Counted from the stretch's first letter, positions 37,354 through 45,656 are shown. The stretch: DNA of 64,000 nucleotides from Bog-473 sp963745665 (GCA_963745665.1 CAVUYE010000001.1:776597-840596), one strand, 5' to 3'. The notes: generated from the letters alone by a model not told the origin. A program made the numbers and translations.

Positions 37354-37677
37354 TTACGGACGATTGGTTGAGACGCAGCACTCTGCGTGCCGGTAGCGGG
37401 GGTCAGCCGTCGGTCTCCTGAAGGTAGCCCAAACTTTGCCGTCCGGATCGGCGAAGAAGAACATCGGCGGCGAACCGTCCAGGTGAACCACCTCGTCGTT
37501 GTTCAGGTGTGCCTTCGCCTGCTGAAGTCGGTCGTAGGCGGCGTCGGCATGGCCGGTGCCCAAGGGCACTGCCATCGCGATCTCGCTATCCGGCGACAAC
37601 GGGCCAGTGCCACGCTGTGGCACGACCCTAACGCAGCCGAGAACAATGGAGCCCTCTTGCCATACCGCTCCATTCGG
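37354..37677 (-). pseudogene. truncated VOC (glyoxalase/bleomycin-resistance) gene remnant
   Basis: The open frame encodes a C-terminal VOC-like half: GSIVLGCVRVV, then AAYDRLQQAKAHLNN and the family ending SPPMFFFADPDGKVW. The N-terminal beta-alpha-beta module is missing. A TGA lies in frame at 37678-37680, and the only standard start inside is GTG 37623. It is probably a decayed gene. No function is expected unless it pairs with a partner half, which I do not see. Confidence 0.6.
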
Positions 37678-37970
37678 TCAGGCTGGCTGGTTCCTGACGT
37701 CTGATCAAGGGCTGATCCCCGAGCGCAGCAGAGGCCGGTTAAGGGCATCGCAGCGGGTTCCTGAAGGGAGGTTTGACGGGCTGGAGTATCGCCGGCGCGC
37801 ACAAACAGCCTTGCCCGCAGCCAGCCGGTCTTGATCGGACCTTCAGGCGGGTCGAGAAGTGGCGTGCCGGATCGCACGGTCGCTCAGGGACAGGATCGAC
37901 CAAATCCGTGAAACAAAGCTGTCTGAGAAGACATACATAGTCTGAGGGCAAGCTGGGAGGTGGCAGGGGG

Positions 37971-38549
37971 GTGGCAGCCGAAAAGCGCGTAGACCGTTTT
38001 ACTGAACTCTATGAGGAGTCGCGCGCCCGTCTACTTGCCTATGCACTCAGGAGGACTGCTTCGTCCGAAGACGCCGCTGATGCGGTGGCTGAGACGTTTG
38101 GCATCGCTTGGCGGCGGTTCGACGAAATCCCACAGGGGGAATCGAGCGTTCTTTGGTTATACGCGACCGCCCGTCGAGTGATAGCCAACCAAACGCGTCG
38201 CATCCAACATCGCTCACAACTCCTTCAGCAGATCGCGAACGCTCTCAGTACTGAATTGAGTGTGGACGCGAGCGAGCAAGACGGTTTGGAAGCGGGCGTC
38301 GCGCTTGCCCGCATGACGGATGAAGATCGTGAACTGCTGATGCTGGCTGCATGGGAGGGTCTCACTTCCACGCAGCTTGCCTGCGTCCTGGGTTGCTCTT
38401 CGACTGCGGCACGAATCCGACTCCATCGGGCCCGGTCGCGCCTTAACGCAGAAATGAAGGGACTAGGAGCATGGATCGAAGGTAGCGGTACCTCCCGACG
38501 ATCCATGAGCCGAACATCGGCTCCTGTATCGATATCCGAGGAGACATGA
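37971..38549 (+). CDS. ECF-type RNA polymerase sigma factor
   Basis: 192 residues from GTG 37971 with a GGGAGG ribosome site. Region 2 covers about residues 12-75 (FTELYEESRARLLAYALRRT, SEDAADAVAETFGIAWRRFD, WLYATARRVIANQTRR). Region 4 covers about 112-160 (MTDEDRELLMLAAWEGLTSTQLACVLGCSSTAARIRLHRARSRL, read as two consecutive helix pairs). The C-terminal tail is polar. The stop is one base before the start of a membrane protein gene that is the natural candidate for its regulator. G+C is lower than in the surrounding core genes. Confidence 0.9.
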   Translation: MAAEKRVDRFTELYEESRARLLAYALRRTASSEDAADAVAETFGIAWRRFDEIPQGESSVLWLYATARRVIANQTRRIQHRSQLLQQIANALSTELSVDASEQDGLEAGVALARMTDEDRELLMLAAWEGLTSTQLACVLGCSSTAARIRLHRARSRLNAEMKGLGAWIEGSGTSRRSMSRTSAPVSISEET

Positions 38550-38550
38550 A

Positions 38551-40212
38551 ATGACCAGCTCCCAAGCTCTGACGAGAGCCGATCCAATCGGCTCTATGGA
38601 CATTGAAGCTCTTTCGGCGGATCCTCTCTTCGACCAACTTCTGAACGAGATCGTCGCGGAGAATCCCGATAAGCCGAGAGCGACCCCCGCCGCGGCAGTT
38701 AGGGACAATGACCTGGGCAAAGTGATGCTCGGACGACTACCCGAACGGCTTCGCCTCCAGCGACGACTCGCACTCACAGTGGCGGTCGTCGTTGTGATCG
38801 GTGGGACGGCTCTCTCCATGGGGCTCTCGAGAAGTGACTCGGGGATAATGACAACGCCATGGAACGCAGCAAGAGTGTTGCCAGGCCACGGCGAAAGCAT
38901 CGCTGGAACGCGAGCGATGGGTTCTTGGGAGCTCGTGGGCGACGTTGTAAGCACCGGTTGGCAGCAGAACACGGTCGGACCACCGCCGGCCAACATCACT
39001 TGTCCCAGCATCACTGCGTGTTATGCGCTCGCCGGCGACTACGCCACGCCATATGTGAATGCCCCTTTGTTGTCAGAATCGCTCTATGTCACCGGCGACT
39101 TGGGTAACACATGGTCTCTCTTGCCCATGCCGAGTGGCTTCGATCCAACCAGCGGCCTCACGTGCGCGGACTCTTCGAACTGCTCAGCTGGTGGAACTCT
39201 CAGCGGAAGCTCGGTGTTCATCACTACCAGTGACTCAGGGCACCAATGGACCATCATTCCGTTGACTCTTACACCGGGCTACCAGCTGTTTGAGCTCAGC
39301 TGTTCATCGGAAAGTGCCTGCCAAGGCGTGGTAGGGCCATCTTGGGCTGCTCAATACATGTCGAAAGGCGTCGGCCTCTTGACCCCGCGTCCTCCTCAGG
39401 AGCTCTTCGTAACGACTGCGAACGCGGGTAGAACGTGGGTGTCGACGCCGTTTCCACCCTCATACTGGGTAAGCACCCTTGCCTGTCCAGAAGCGTCCGA
39501 TTGTGTTGTCATGGGGATTTCCAAGGTGGCGTACGAGCCGGTTTCTAAGCAACAACTTGAGGAATATCCACCAGCAACGAGAATCAAGATTCCCAAGCGT
39601 TACCCAGACGCTGTTGCTTACTTCGTCCAGTCGACAAAAGACGACGGCGCCACCTGGCAGAATGGAACCTTGCCCCAAGCGGCGGGATTCCCGAGCAGAC
39701 TCTCCTGCGCGACCTCGTCCGACTGCGCGGCACTCGATTTGACGACTATTCCGAACCCCTCACCGTGTCTGAGCAATGGAAGCGTCCCCGGAGGGGAGAA
39801 CTCTTGTTTTGGCGGTACGACCGTTGCGGTGTCAGACGTCGTCACCACGAGCGATGGTGGAGTTGCGTGGCAAGCTCGCACATTTCCGGCGACCGTCCCG
39901 TTACCGACTATGTCTGCTCTGTACTGCCCATCGAGCAGTGAGTGCTGGGTCACTGGATCCGAAGCGGTTCCGCAGGTCATCGGAAGACTTCATGACGGCG
40001 GTTCCTCCGTAATCCTCCATACGACCGATGGAGGACTTACGTGGTCCAGGACCACTTTCGCGGTGCCCGCTGGGGCCCCGAATCCGTATGGACAATCATT
40101 CACGAACATAAATTCCATCAGTTGCCCGACTCCGAACACCTGTATAGCTCTCGGTGAATCCGCACAAGGCGCCAAGACCACGCCGGTTTATAGCTACGTC
40201 GGCCAACGGTAG
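38551..40212 (+). CDS. membrane-anchored extracytoplasmic repeat protein (BNR/YCF48-like), putative anti-sigma/sensor
   Basis: 553 residues. About 70 cytoplasmic residues (LFDQLLNEIVAENPDKPRA) precede one membrane helix (LALTVAVVVVIGGTALSMGL). The large outside part has repeats built on two motifs: an Asp/Gly-Trp strand (SGHQWTIIPL, AGRTWVSTPF, DGATWQNGTL, DGGVAWQART, DGGLTWSRTT) and a Cys pair (CPSITACYAL, CADSSNCSAG, CSSESACQGV, CPEASDCVVM, CATSSDCAAL, CPSSSECWVT, CPTPNTCIAL). This looks like a beta-propeller of BNR/YCF48 type stabilised by disulfides. Coupling to the sigma gene suggests the cytoplasmic segment holds the sigma factor. That role is inferred, as no known anti-sigma domain is recognisable. 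Confidence 0.7.
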   Translation: MTSSQALTRADPIGSMDIEALSADPLFDQLLNEIVAENPDKPRATPAAAVRDNDLGKVMLGRLPERLRLQRRLALTVAVVVVIGGTALSMGLSRSDSGIMTTPWNAARVLPGHGESIAGTRAMGSWELVGDVVSTGWQQNTVGPPPANITCPSITACYALAGDYATPYVNAPLLSESLYVTGDLGNTWSLLPMPSGFDPTSGLTCADSSNCSAGGTLSGSSVFITTSDSGHQWTIIPLTLTPGYQLFELSCSSESACQGVVGPSWAAQYMSKGVGLLTPRPPQELFVTTANAGRTWVSTPFPPSYWVSTLACPEASDCVVMGISKVAYEPVSKQQLEEYPPATRIKIPKRYPDAVAYFVQSTKDDGATWQNGTLPQAAGFPSRLSCATSSDCAALDLTTIPNPSPCLSNGSVPGGENSCFGGTTVAVSDVVTTSDGGVAWQARTFPATVPLPTMSALYCPSSSECWVTGSEAVPQVIGRLHDGGSSVILHTTDGGLTWSRTTFAVPAGAPNPYGQSFTNINSISCPTPNTCIALGESAQGAKTTPVYSYVGQR

Positions 40213-40338
40213 GCGAGCCCGTCTTGTCAAGCTTGGCGACGCAGATCCGGTACGAGGACGCGATCAAGTTGCTTTACCGCCTCCCGCGAAATTCGTGTTG
40301 GTTAGCCACACAATCACCGTACCGAGAGTAAAGCGAAG

Positions 40339-40650
40339 TGTCCGGCCCCCAAGAACTGGTCCATTTCTCTGTGAGTCCCAGGGAAAATGTCAGGACCAGT
40401 AAGGGGTAGCCAGTGACTACGAAGAAGCACTCGATCGAGCAGATCATCGCCAAGCTGCGAGAGATGGAGAGCCCACGGGGCAGGGGATGACGATCCCCCA
40501 TACTGCCAAGAAGCAGCTCGGGATCACGGACCAGACCTTCTATTGCTGGCGCACCCGCTGCGGGTCACTCAAAGAGGATGAGGCGAAGCGCCTCCAGATC
40601 CTCGAGCAGAATGCACGGCTGAAGCACATCATCGCCGGGGCACGTAGGGG
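40339..40650 (+). mobile_element. IS3-family insertion sequence remnant (decayed orfA)
   Basis: TGTCCGGCCCCC at 40339 resembles an IS3-type terminus. From GTG 40413 the frame encodes the orfA start VTTKKHSIEQIIAKLREME, then hits a TGA after RGRG. A second frame from 40487 continues with MTIPHTAKKQLGITDQTFYCW and SLKEDEAKRLQILEQNARLK. OrfB and the right end are absent. So this is a frameshifted 5' fragment, not an active element. It stops about 95 bp before the left direct repeat of the tRNA-Gly element. Confidence 0.8.
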
Positions 40651-40742
40651 GCACGACAGCCGTTGCGGGCAATGCGCTGGCGGAGGCGACGTTGCAAGAG
40701 ATGGGATCTGACCTGGAAGCTTGGAAGAGAGCGGGCGACGAA

Positions 40743-40788
40743 GAGAGCGGGCGACGGGAATCGAACCCGCGTTCTCAGCTTGGGAAGC
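40743..40788. repeat. distal attachment-site repeat (tRNA-Gly 3' half copy)
   Basis: 46 bp identical to 45297-45342. It covers the T-arm, variable loop and anticodon-arm side of the tRNA, then diverges in the anticodon stem. The first 14 bases are also partly repeated in tandem at 40727-40740. It is not a functional tRNA. Confidence 0.9.
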
Positions 40789-41013
40789 CCGTCGAGGGAT
40801 TCTCCGTGACCTGCGGATAAGCGGGGAAGTTCCAGCTCAACCCCATTTCGCACCTGAATCGCTGCTATTCGCTGTTGGCCCCTGTTTGTCGTGGCTTGTT
40901 GCACGAAATGGGTCCGAATCGGTCTGTTGCACGCTGTTGCACGAAGCCTGGTGTAGTTCTCAGCCATGCAAGCTGAGAACGTCTGAAGATCGGTCCGTTT
41001 CGGCGAGGGCGGA
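40789..41013. other. non-coding left end of the integrated element
   Basis: 225 bp between the att repeat and the stop of the leftward unknown gene. TGTTGCACG occurs twice around 40895-40940. No gene is evident. Confidence 0.4.
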
Positions 41014-42369
41014 TCAGCGTCGTGTCGCAATGGACTCGACGAGCGAGTCAGCGAGGACGTCGATCCCGCCGCTTCGGTTCACCTCATCGACGAAGTCGTC
41101 CAGCGCGGCCTGGTCGGACATGTCGATCCCCCTTTGCTGGAGGGCGAGCGCCATGGTCTTCGCCGGTCCCCATACCTCGGGGTCCTGGGACAGCTCGATC
41201 ATCTCGGGAGCGAACTCGTACGTCGCGTCGACGGAAGCCCGGATGGAACGCTCGGGAATGGCCCGTCTTCGTCCGACGAAGCGAATCCATGCGGCGAGGA
41301 CGTCGGGGAGCAACGTGAATGCATCACCGTCCAGGGGAATCTTTCGGGGTGCCCAGTCGAGACAGAAGATCTCGACCATGACGGGGCTGAACCGCAGCGG
41401 TGTACCGAGGGCGTAGTCGAGCGAGAAGGTGAGCAACTGGTCGGCCAGTTCTTCGACCGTCGTGTCTTCGCTGTCCCCATCCCCGACGCCCGTAAGGCCG
41501 ACCACCTCATCGGACTCCAGGAATTCGGCGAGCAGCTCATCACGCTCCTCGTCGTTGGGTGAGGGCGTCTGAGGCACCTTCCCGCCGACCGGAAGCGTGG
41601 CTAGGCGCGCCAGGACGAGCGCGCGCAAATGGTCGAAGTCCTCGGTGGTGGGCGGGTCGAAGGTCAGCTCGGTCATCTCGAGGGCGACCCGCCATCGGGC
41701 GGCTGCCTCCTTCAGTGAGATCTCCTTGTATTCCGGGTCGTCGGGCTCGTCGCGGTTCTGTCGGAGATTGGCGAGCACCTCTGCAATGCCGGCCGGCACC
41801 GCGAATGCGTCTTTTGCGAGCCCGCCGAGATTGTGGTCGACGTAGACGCCGATCGTGGTCTCGTGGCCCGGACCGTCGAATCCCACCATGACCGCGACCC
41901 CATCGTCGTCGATCGGATCGAACGAAACCCAAGCGGTCGTGGGCCGTTCGGTGCCGAGACCCGGAGCCCAGGATCTTTCGGGAGTCCCTCGGACGGCGAG
42001 ACGTTCAGCCTCCCGACGAGCGCGAGAGCCGTGAGGATCGGGGGCGACCGCGCTCAAGGCCCGCAAGACAATGAGCGCGGCCGTCGTGCCCCGTCTGGCC
42101 GCATAGTCGATCATCCCGCCCGCGAAGACCTCGACGGCGTCCATGCCGACGAGTTCGGAACTGGCCCAGATTGACCACATCTGCGACGCCCACATCTCGA
42201 CCGCGAGCGGCGGGATGTCGTCGGACAGATCCTTCGGGGCGGAGCGGAGGAGTCGTTCGAATATGTCCTCCAGGCCGGCCCGCTCCGCCGTGCTCAGTCG
42301 ATTGAAATGACCACCTTTGGGAGTAACCCGGCCGCCCTTCTTCTTACGCTGTCCACCCACGTCATCCAC
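41014..42369 (-). CDS. hypothetical protein of the integrated element
   Basis: 451 residues from GTG 42369. I do not recognise the family. The first 20 residues are basic (GQRKKKGGRVTPKGG), which suggests nucleic-acid contact. Helical segments follow: FERLLRSAPKDLSDDIPPLAVEMWASQMW, DAVEVFAGGMIDYAARRGTTAAL. A central alpha/beta part reads TTAWVSFDPIDDDGVAVMVGF and TIGVYVDHNLGGLAKDAF. An acidic stretch lies near residue 290 (EERDELLAEFLESDEV). There is no signal or membrane segment, so it is cytoplasmic. With Fic it is the only cargo of the element, so a role in element maintenance or host interaction is possible but unproven. Confidence 0.7.
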   Translation of the reverse strand: MDDVGGQRKKKGGRVTPKGGHFNRLSTAERAGLEDIFERLLRSAPKDLSDDIPPLAVEMWASQMWSIWASSELVGMDAVEVFAGGMIDYAARRGTTAALIVLRALSAVAPDPHGSRARREAERLAVRGTPERSWAPGLGTERPTTAWVSFDPIDDDGVAVMVGFDGPGHETTIGVYVDHNLGGLAKDAFAVPAGIAEVLANLRQNRDEPDDPEYKEISLKEAAARWRVALEMTELTFDPPTTEDFDHLRALVLARLATLPVGGKVPQTPSPNDEERDELLAEFLESDEVVGLTGVGDGDSEDTTVEELADQLLTFSLDYALGTPLRFSPVMVEIFCLDWAPRKIPLDGDAFTLLPDVLAAWIRFVGRRRAIPERSIRASVDATYEFAPEMIELSQDPEVWGPAKTMALALQQRGIDMSDQAALDDFVDEVNRSGGIDVLADSLVESIATRR

Positions 42370-42621
42370 CTCTCGACCCTTGCTGAGGTCAACCTATCGC
42401 TGGCCCTGGGGACGGTGGGCGACCGCTTCTGACGAGGAGGAACGGTCGTCTCGGGGGGTCATCGATGGCCCCATCCGCCGGCTGCCTGGCTGAACGCCCC
42501 GACATTCGCGTCCAGCGGGGTAATCGGGACTTGTGACGATCCACTCCCTCGAGGTGTGGACCCGACGACATGCCGCAGAGATCAGCGACGGTAAAACGCC
42601 AGACTCAAGTTGCCGTTAACG
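42370..42621. other. divergent region between unknown gene and fic
   Basis: About 250 bp with no gene. It must hold the promoter of the leftward gene. The dyad at 42622-42650 adjoins its right end. Confidence 0.4.
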
Positions 42622-42650
42622 CTATAACAAAGTAGCCAATTCAGTTATAG
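42622..42650. promoter_or_regulatory. inverted repeat before the fic gene
   Basis: Perfect 7-bp arms CTATAAC (42622-42628) and GTTATAG (42644-42650) flank a 15-bp AT-rich centre. The dyad ends nine bases before GTG 42660, and TTATAG could itself serve as a -10 box, again implying a leaderless message. It is a likely repressor site controlling fic, perhaps bound by the Fic protein's own C-terminal helix-turn-helix region. Confidence 0.55.
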
Positions 42651-42659
42651 TGTCCTTCT

Positions 42660-43835
42660 GTGGACCCAACGAGATTTGTAGCGCCGGACATGGGCGTCGC
42701 CCTCAAAGGCCCTGGAAGATGGGGTTTCTTCCGCTTCGTCCCCGAACCGATCCCCAGAACCCTGTCGCTCGATTCGGACACCATCCTCGCCCTTTCAGCG
42801 GCCGACACCGCATTGGGCCGGTTGGCCGGCGCTGGCCGCCTTCTCCCCAATCCCCATCTACTCGTCAACCCCTACGTGACCCGCGAGGCCGTGGCCAGCT
42901 CGAGGATCGAAGGAACTCAGGCGTCGCTGAGCGAGGTACTCGAAGCGAGCGCCACGGGCCTCAGTACTCCCGGCAGTGACGTGCAGGAGGTGCAGAACTA
43001 CATCGCGGCTTTCAATTCTGGGTTGAGGCTCCTCCAATCCATGCCTCTCTGCCTGCGCTTGATCCGTGATGTCCACGCAGTCCTCATGGAGGGCGTGCGG
43101 GGTCAGGAGCGGAGCCCGGGAGAATTCAGGTCCACACCGAACTGGATCGGTTCCCCCACAGACAACCCGGACAATGCCACGTATGTCCCACCACTTCCTG
43201 ACGAGATGGGCCGGCTCCTCGATGACCTCGAGAGCTTTCTCAACGAGGACGTCCGGCTACCGGCACTCGTGCGCTGTGGTCTCGCCCACTACCAATTCGA
43301 GACGATCCACCCGTTCCTCGACGGGAATGGACGTCTCGGCCGTTTGCTCTGTGTCTTCTACTTGGTCCAGCAGGACCTCCTTCCCCAACCACTGCTGTAT
43401 CTGAGCGCATACTTCGAGACGCATCGAAGCGAGTATTACGACCGGCTCCAGGCGGTGAGGGAGAGGGGCCAGTTGCAGGAATGGCTGCAGTTCTTCCTCA
43501 CGGCGGTGGCGCATCAAGCGACCGATGCCGTCGAACGAGCCGAACGTCTTGCTGACCTTCGCGAGAAGTACCGACGAGGCCTTGCTACGACGCGGAGCAG
43601 AGCATCAGAAGTCGTCGAGCTCCTGATGGCCAATCCATTCGTCACCGTTCGAAATGTTCAAAGTGAGCTCGACATTACGCAGCCCGGTTCACTCAATCTC
43701 CTGCGGGGGATAGAGCGGCGCGGTTGGTTACGTGAGATGGGAGCGATCGGACGGGGTGGCCGCGTCGTTTGGGTGGCTCCCGAAATCCTTGCGGTGATTG
43801 CTGACCTTCCCGACTCGCCTGCACCTCCACGGTGA
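42660..43835 (+). CDS. Fic-domain protein (AMPylase-like)
   Basis: 391 residues from GTG 42660. The Fic motif HPFLDGNGRLGR is complete near residue 216: the catalytic histidine and the Asp/Asn/Gly/Arg nucleotide-binding residues are all present. An N-terminal inhibitory-type motif, SSRIEGT near residue 80, fits S-x-x-x-E-G, making it a self-inhibited enzyme. The C-terminal 90 residues carry a winged-helix-like segment (SEVVELLMANPFVTVRNVQSELDITQPGSLNLLRGIERRGWL), which suggests DNA binding and autoregulation. Fic proteins transfer AMP or another nucleotide moiety to a target protein. The target is unknown. The 3' end overlaps the convergent integrase gene by 143 bp. Confidence 0.92.
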   Translation: MDPTRFVAPDMGVALKGPGRWGFFRFVPEPIPRTLSLDSDTILALSAADTALGRLAGAGRLLPNPHLLVNPYVTREAVASSRIEGTQASLSEVLEASATGLSTPGSDVQEVQNYIAAFNSGLRLLQSMPLCLRLIRDVHAVLMEGVRGQERSPGEFRSTPNWIGSPTDNPDNATYVPPLPDEMGRLLDDLESFLNEDVRLPALVRCGLAHYQFETIHPFLDGNGRLGRLLCVFYLVQQDLLPQPLLYLSAYFETHRSEYYDRLQAVRERGQLQEWLQFFLTAVAHQATDAVERAERLADLREKYRRGLATTRSRASEVVELLMANPFVTVRNVQSELDITQPGSLNLLRGIERRGWLREMGAIGRGGRVVWVAPEILAVIADLPDSPAPPR

Positions 43836-45024
43836 GCTCGCAGCGGTGCAGCGCCGCTTCGGCTCCTGCGGCATCGGAGTGCGGCGATGTGCTCTGCCCG
43901 AGGACCGTTTGAAGGTGAAGCGCTGCGTCCCGATCACGCGCGGGGATCCAGGCCCAGTAGATATCGAGGGTGGTCGAGGTGCGGGCGTGACCGAGACGGT
44001 TGGCGACGGTACGAACGTCGATTCCCGCGCTCAACAGCTCGGTAGCGACGAAGTGTCGCAAATCGTGAAGGCGCACGCCACCTACGCCAGCCTTCCGGCG
44101 CAGACGTTCCCATCGGCGGCTTACCAGTTCAGGTCGCCATGGTTGCCGTCCCTGGCCGTCGTTCGTGAAGATCAGGTCTTCCGCCACGACGCTTCGACCG
44201 ACGGTGCAGGCGATCTCATGCGCGCGCAGGAGGTGACTTCTGAGCGCGCCAACGGCGTCGTCAGTGAGCGATACAAGGCGTACTCGTCCGGTTTTGGTGG
44301 ACTTGAAGATGATGCCCGTGTTCTTGGTGGCGGAGACGGATCGTTCGATGCGAACGGTGGCATCATTGAGGTCGACATCCGCCCAGCGAAGTGCACAGAT
44401 CTCGCCTCGTCGAGCGCCCGTTGCGACTGCAATCTGGAGCCAGGTGGCCAGACTCGGGTCAGCGGCTGCGGCTGCTGCCAGCAAGTTCCGGACCACGGGG
44501 ATGGCGGGAGGGTAGACGATCGCACGCGGAACTTCCGGCCTGGTCGCAACTGACACCGGGTTGCGCGTCAACCATCCCCAACGAACGGCCTGGGCCACAG
44601 CTCGGTGCAAGACCACGTGAGCGCACCTCACCCGCGAGGGCCCGAGACCCCTCGCAGTCATCTTTGCGTAGAGCTGGTCACAGTCGCGTGCGGTCAGTTT
44701 CCACAGGGGGATCTCGCCGAGGGAGGGAACGAGGTGCTGACGCACCACGCTCTCCCAGTCCTGGCGGGTCGTCGGCGCGAGGTGTGCGACAACGAGGAAT
44801 TGCTCGAGTAGAAGGCCCACCGTCACCGACGCCCCACCATGCAGGCCGGCGCCGACTTCCACAACCATGCGCTGTAATGCGGCTCGCGCCTCGGTCCGGG
44901 TTCCTGAGACGGTCCGTGACAGTCGTCGCCGGGTTCCCTGGAGAGGATCCGGGTCGCCAGTTACCTGAAGTCGCCAGCGTCCTGGTGCTCGCTGAGTCAT
45001 CGTTCCAGTGCGTGGTCGTGGCAT
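43693..45024 (-). CDS. tyrosine-type site-specific recombinase (integrase)
   Basis: About 443 residues from ATG 45024 (ATG 45000 or the longer start 45066 are possible). An N-terminal arm-binding region (QRAPGRWRLQVTGD) and a SAM-like core-binding domain (SVTVGLLLEQFLVVAHLAPTTR) are followed by the catalytic domain. That domain contains R in ATGARRGEICALRW, HxxR in LHDLRHFVATELL, the second H/R in RLGHARTSTT and nucleophile tyrosine in LDIYW near residue 356. The last 60 residues are low-complexity and overlap fic antisense. It lies 276 bp from the tRNA-Gly 3' end, where it must have acted. Confidence 0.93.
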   Translation of the reverse strand: MPRPRTGTMTQRAPGRWRLQVTGDPDPLQGTRRRLSRTVSGTRTEARAALQRMVVEVGAGLHGGASVTVGLLLEQFLVVAHLAPTTRQDWESVVRQHLVPSLGEIPLWKLTARDCDQLYAKMTARGLGPSRVRCAHVVLHRAVAQAVRWGWLTRNPVSVATRPEVPRAIVYPPAIPVVRNLLAAAAAADPSLATWLQIAVATGARRGEICALRWADVDLNDATVRIERSVSATKNTGIIFKSTKTGRVRLVSLTDDAVGALRSHLLRAHEIACTVGRSVVAEDLIFTNDGQGRQPWRPELVSRRWERLRRKAGVGGVRLHDLRHFVATELLSAGIDVRTVANRLGHARTSTTLDIYWAWIPARDRDAALHLQTVLGQSTSPHSDAAGAEAALHRCELTVEVQASREGQQSPQGFREPPKRRGHPVRSLPSHVTNRAALSPAGD

Positions 45025-45296
45025 CTCTGCCTTATCGGCAGGAATCCGGCCTACGTCGAAGGGCACCCGTTCGGCACCACGCCGCTTCCGTGCGGTCCCT
45101 GCCGAGCGAGCGCACTGGTGGGCGACGAAAACCTGTGGTCAGGGGCTGTCTGCCTGACCGATGCGCGGGCGGCCGGACCGTTGCCAGCGACCTTCGAATT
45201 ACCCTCCCCGTTGCGAAATCGCACCGAAACGCACCAGAATCGAGCGTCGCCGCGCGTGTCCGGCGTTCGATCTGTGTCTCCAGCTGGGCACTTGCC

Positions 45297-45342
45297 GAGA
45301 GCGGGCGACGGGAATCGAACCCGCGTTCTCAGCTTGGGAAGC
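45297..45342. repeat. tRNA-proximal attachment-site repeat
   Basis: 46 bp identical to 40743-40788, comprising the 3' part of the intact tRNA-Gly gene plus three flanking bases. It marks the recombination core between the element and the chromosome. Confidence 0.9.
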
Positions 45343-45370
45343 TGATGTTCTGCCTCTGAACTACGCCCGC
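45300..45370 (-). tRNA. tRNA-Gly (anticodon CCC)
   Basis: 71 bases on the minus strand. The acceptor stem GCGGGCG pairs with CGCCCGC. The anticodon loop TTCCCAA gives CCC, and the T-loop is GGTTCGATTCC. CCA is not encoded. The gene is intact despite serving as the integration target, because the element restored the 3' half. Confidence 0.95.
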
Positions 45371-45423
45371 GAGAACGCCGCAAATCTACACGCTGGGCAA
45401 ACACGGACTTCCGGTGGACGAAC

Positions 45424-45583
45424 ACCTCCGGGGGCAGCCACGGAGGTACTTGATTGAGCCCGAAAGCCGGGTTTCGAGCAGGCACGCCCGGGGCATCCAA
45501 CGGGCGTCGCCCTCCAGGAGCGGCCGAGTCATCCAACCTCCAAGTACGCCCAGATGTGGCGGCCCCACTATCCTCTGGGCCGC
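45424..45583. other. hairpin-rich intergenic region, candidate structured RNA
   Basis: Four perfect stems lie within 160 bp: ACCTCCG (45424-45430) with CGGAGGT (45441-45447); ACGCCCG (45484-45490) with CGGGCGT (45501-45507); GTACTTG (45446-45452) with CAAGTAC (45541-45547), enclosing the previous one; and GCGGCCC (45559-45565) with GGGCCGC (45577-45583). GGAGGT can alternatively pair with ACCTCC at 45536-45541. The strand and identity are unknown. It precedes the Fe-S reductase gene. I could not match it to SRP RNA, tmRNA, RNase P or a known riboswitch. Confidence 0.4.
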
Positions 45584-45656
45584 ATCGAAATCCCAGGTGG
45601 CGCTCGCACTTCGTCACCGTTCCTGTTTGACGATCTGAGATAGGCGAGGAGCATTC

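Larger units (their letters stand above)
40743..45342. mobile_element. small integrated element in tRNA-Gly(CCC), integrase plus Fic
   Basis: About 4.6 kb bounded by identical 46-bp direct repeats (40743-40788 and 45297-45342). The right copy is the 3' half of an intact tRNA-Gly gene; the left copy is the displaced duplicate. A tyrosine recombinase gene lies next to the tRNA, as usual for tRNA-targeting elements. Cargo is a Fic protein and a 451-residue protein of unknown function. No excisionase, replication, conjugation or phage structural gene is seen, so it is either a satellite-like mobilisable element or a deleted island. Confidence 0.85.

Noticed and set aside
40743..40788. Second tRNA-Gly
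   Set aside because: Only the 3' half is present; homology stops in the anticodon stem. It is an attachment-site duplicate.
45161..45457. Peptide-like frame across tRNA-Gly reading RERATGIEPAFSAWEAD
   Set aside because: This is the well-known spurious translation of a tRNA gene, also seen at 40721 over the att copy.
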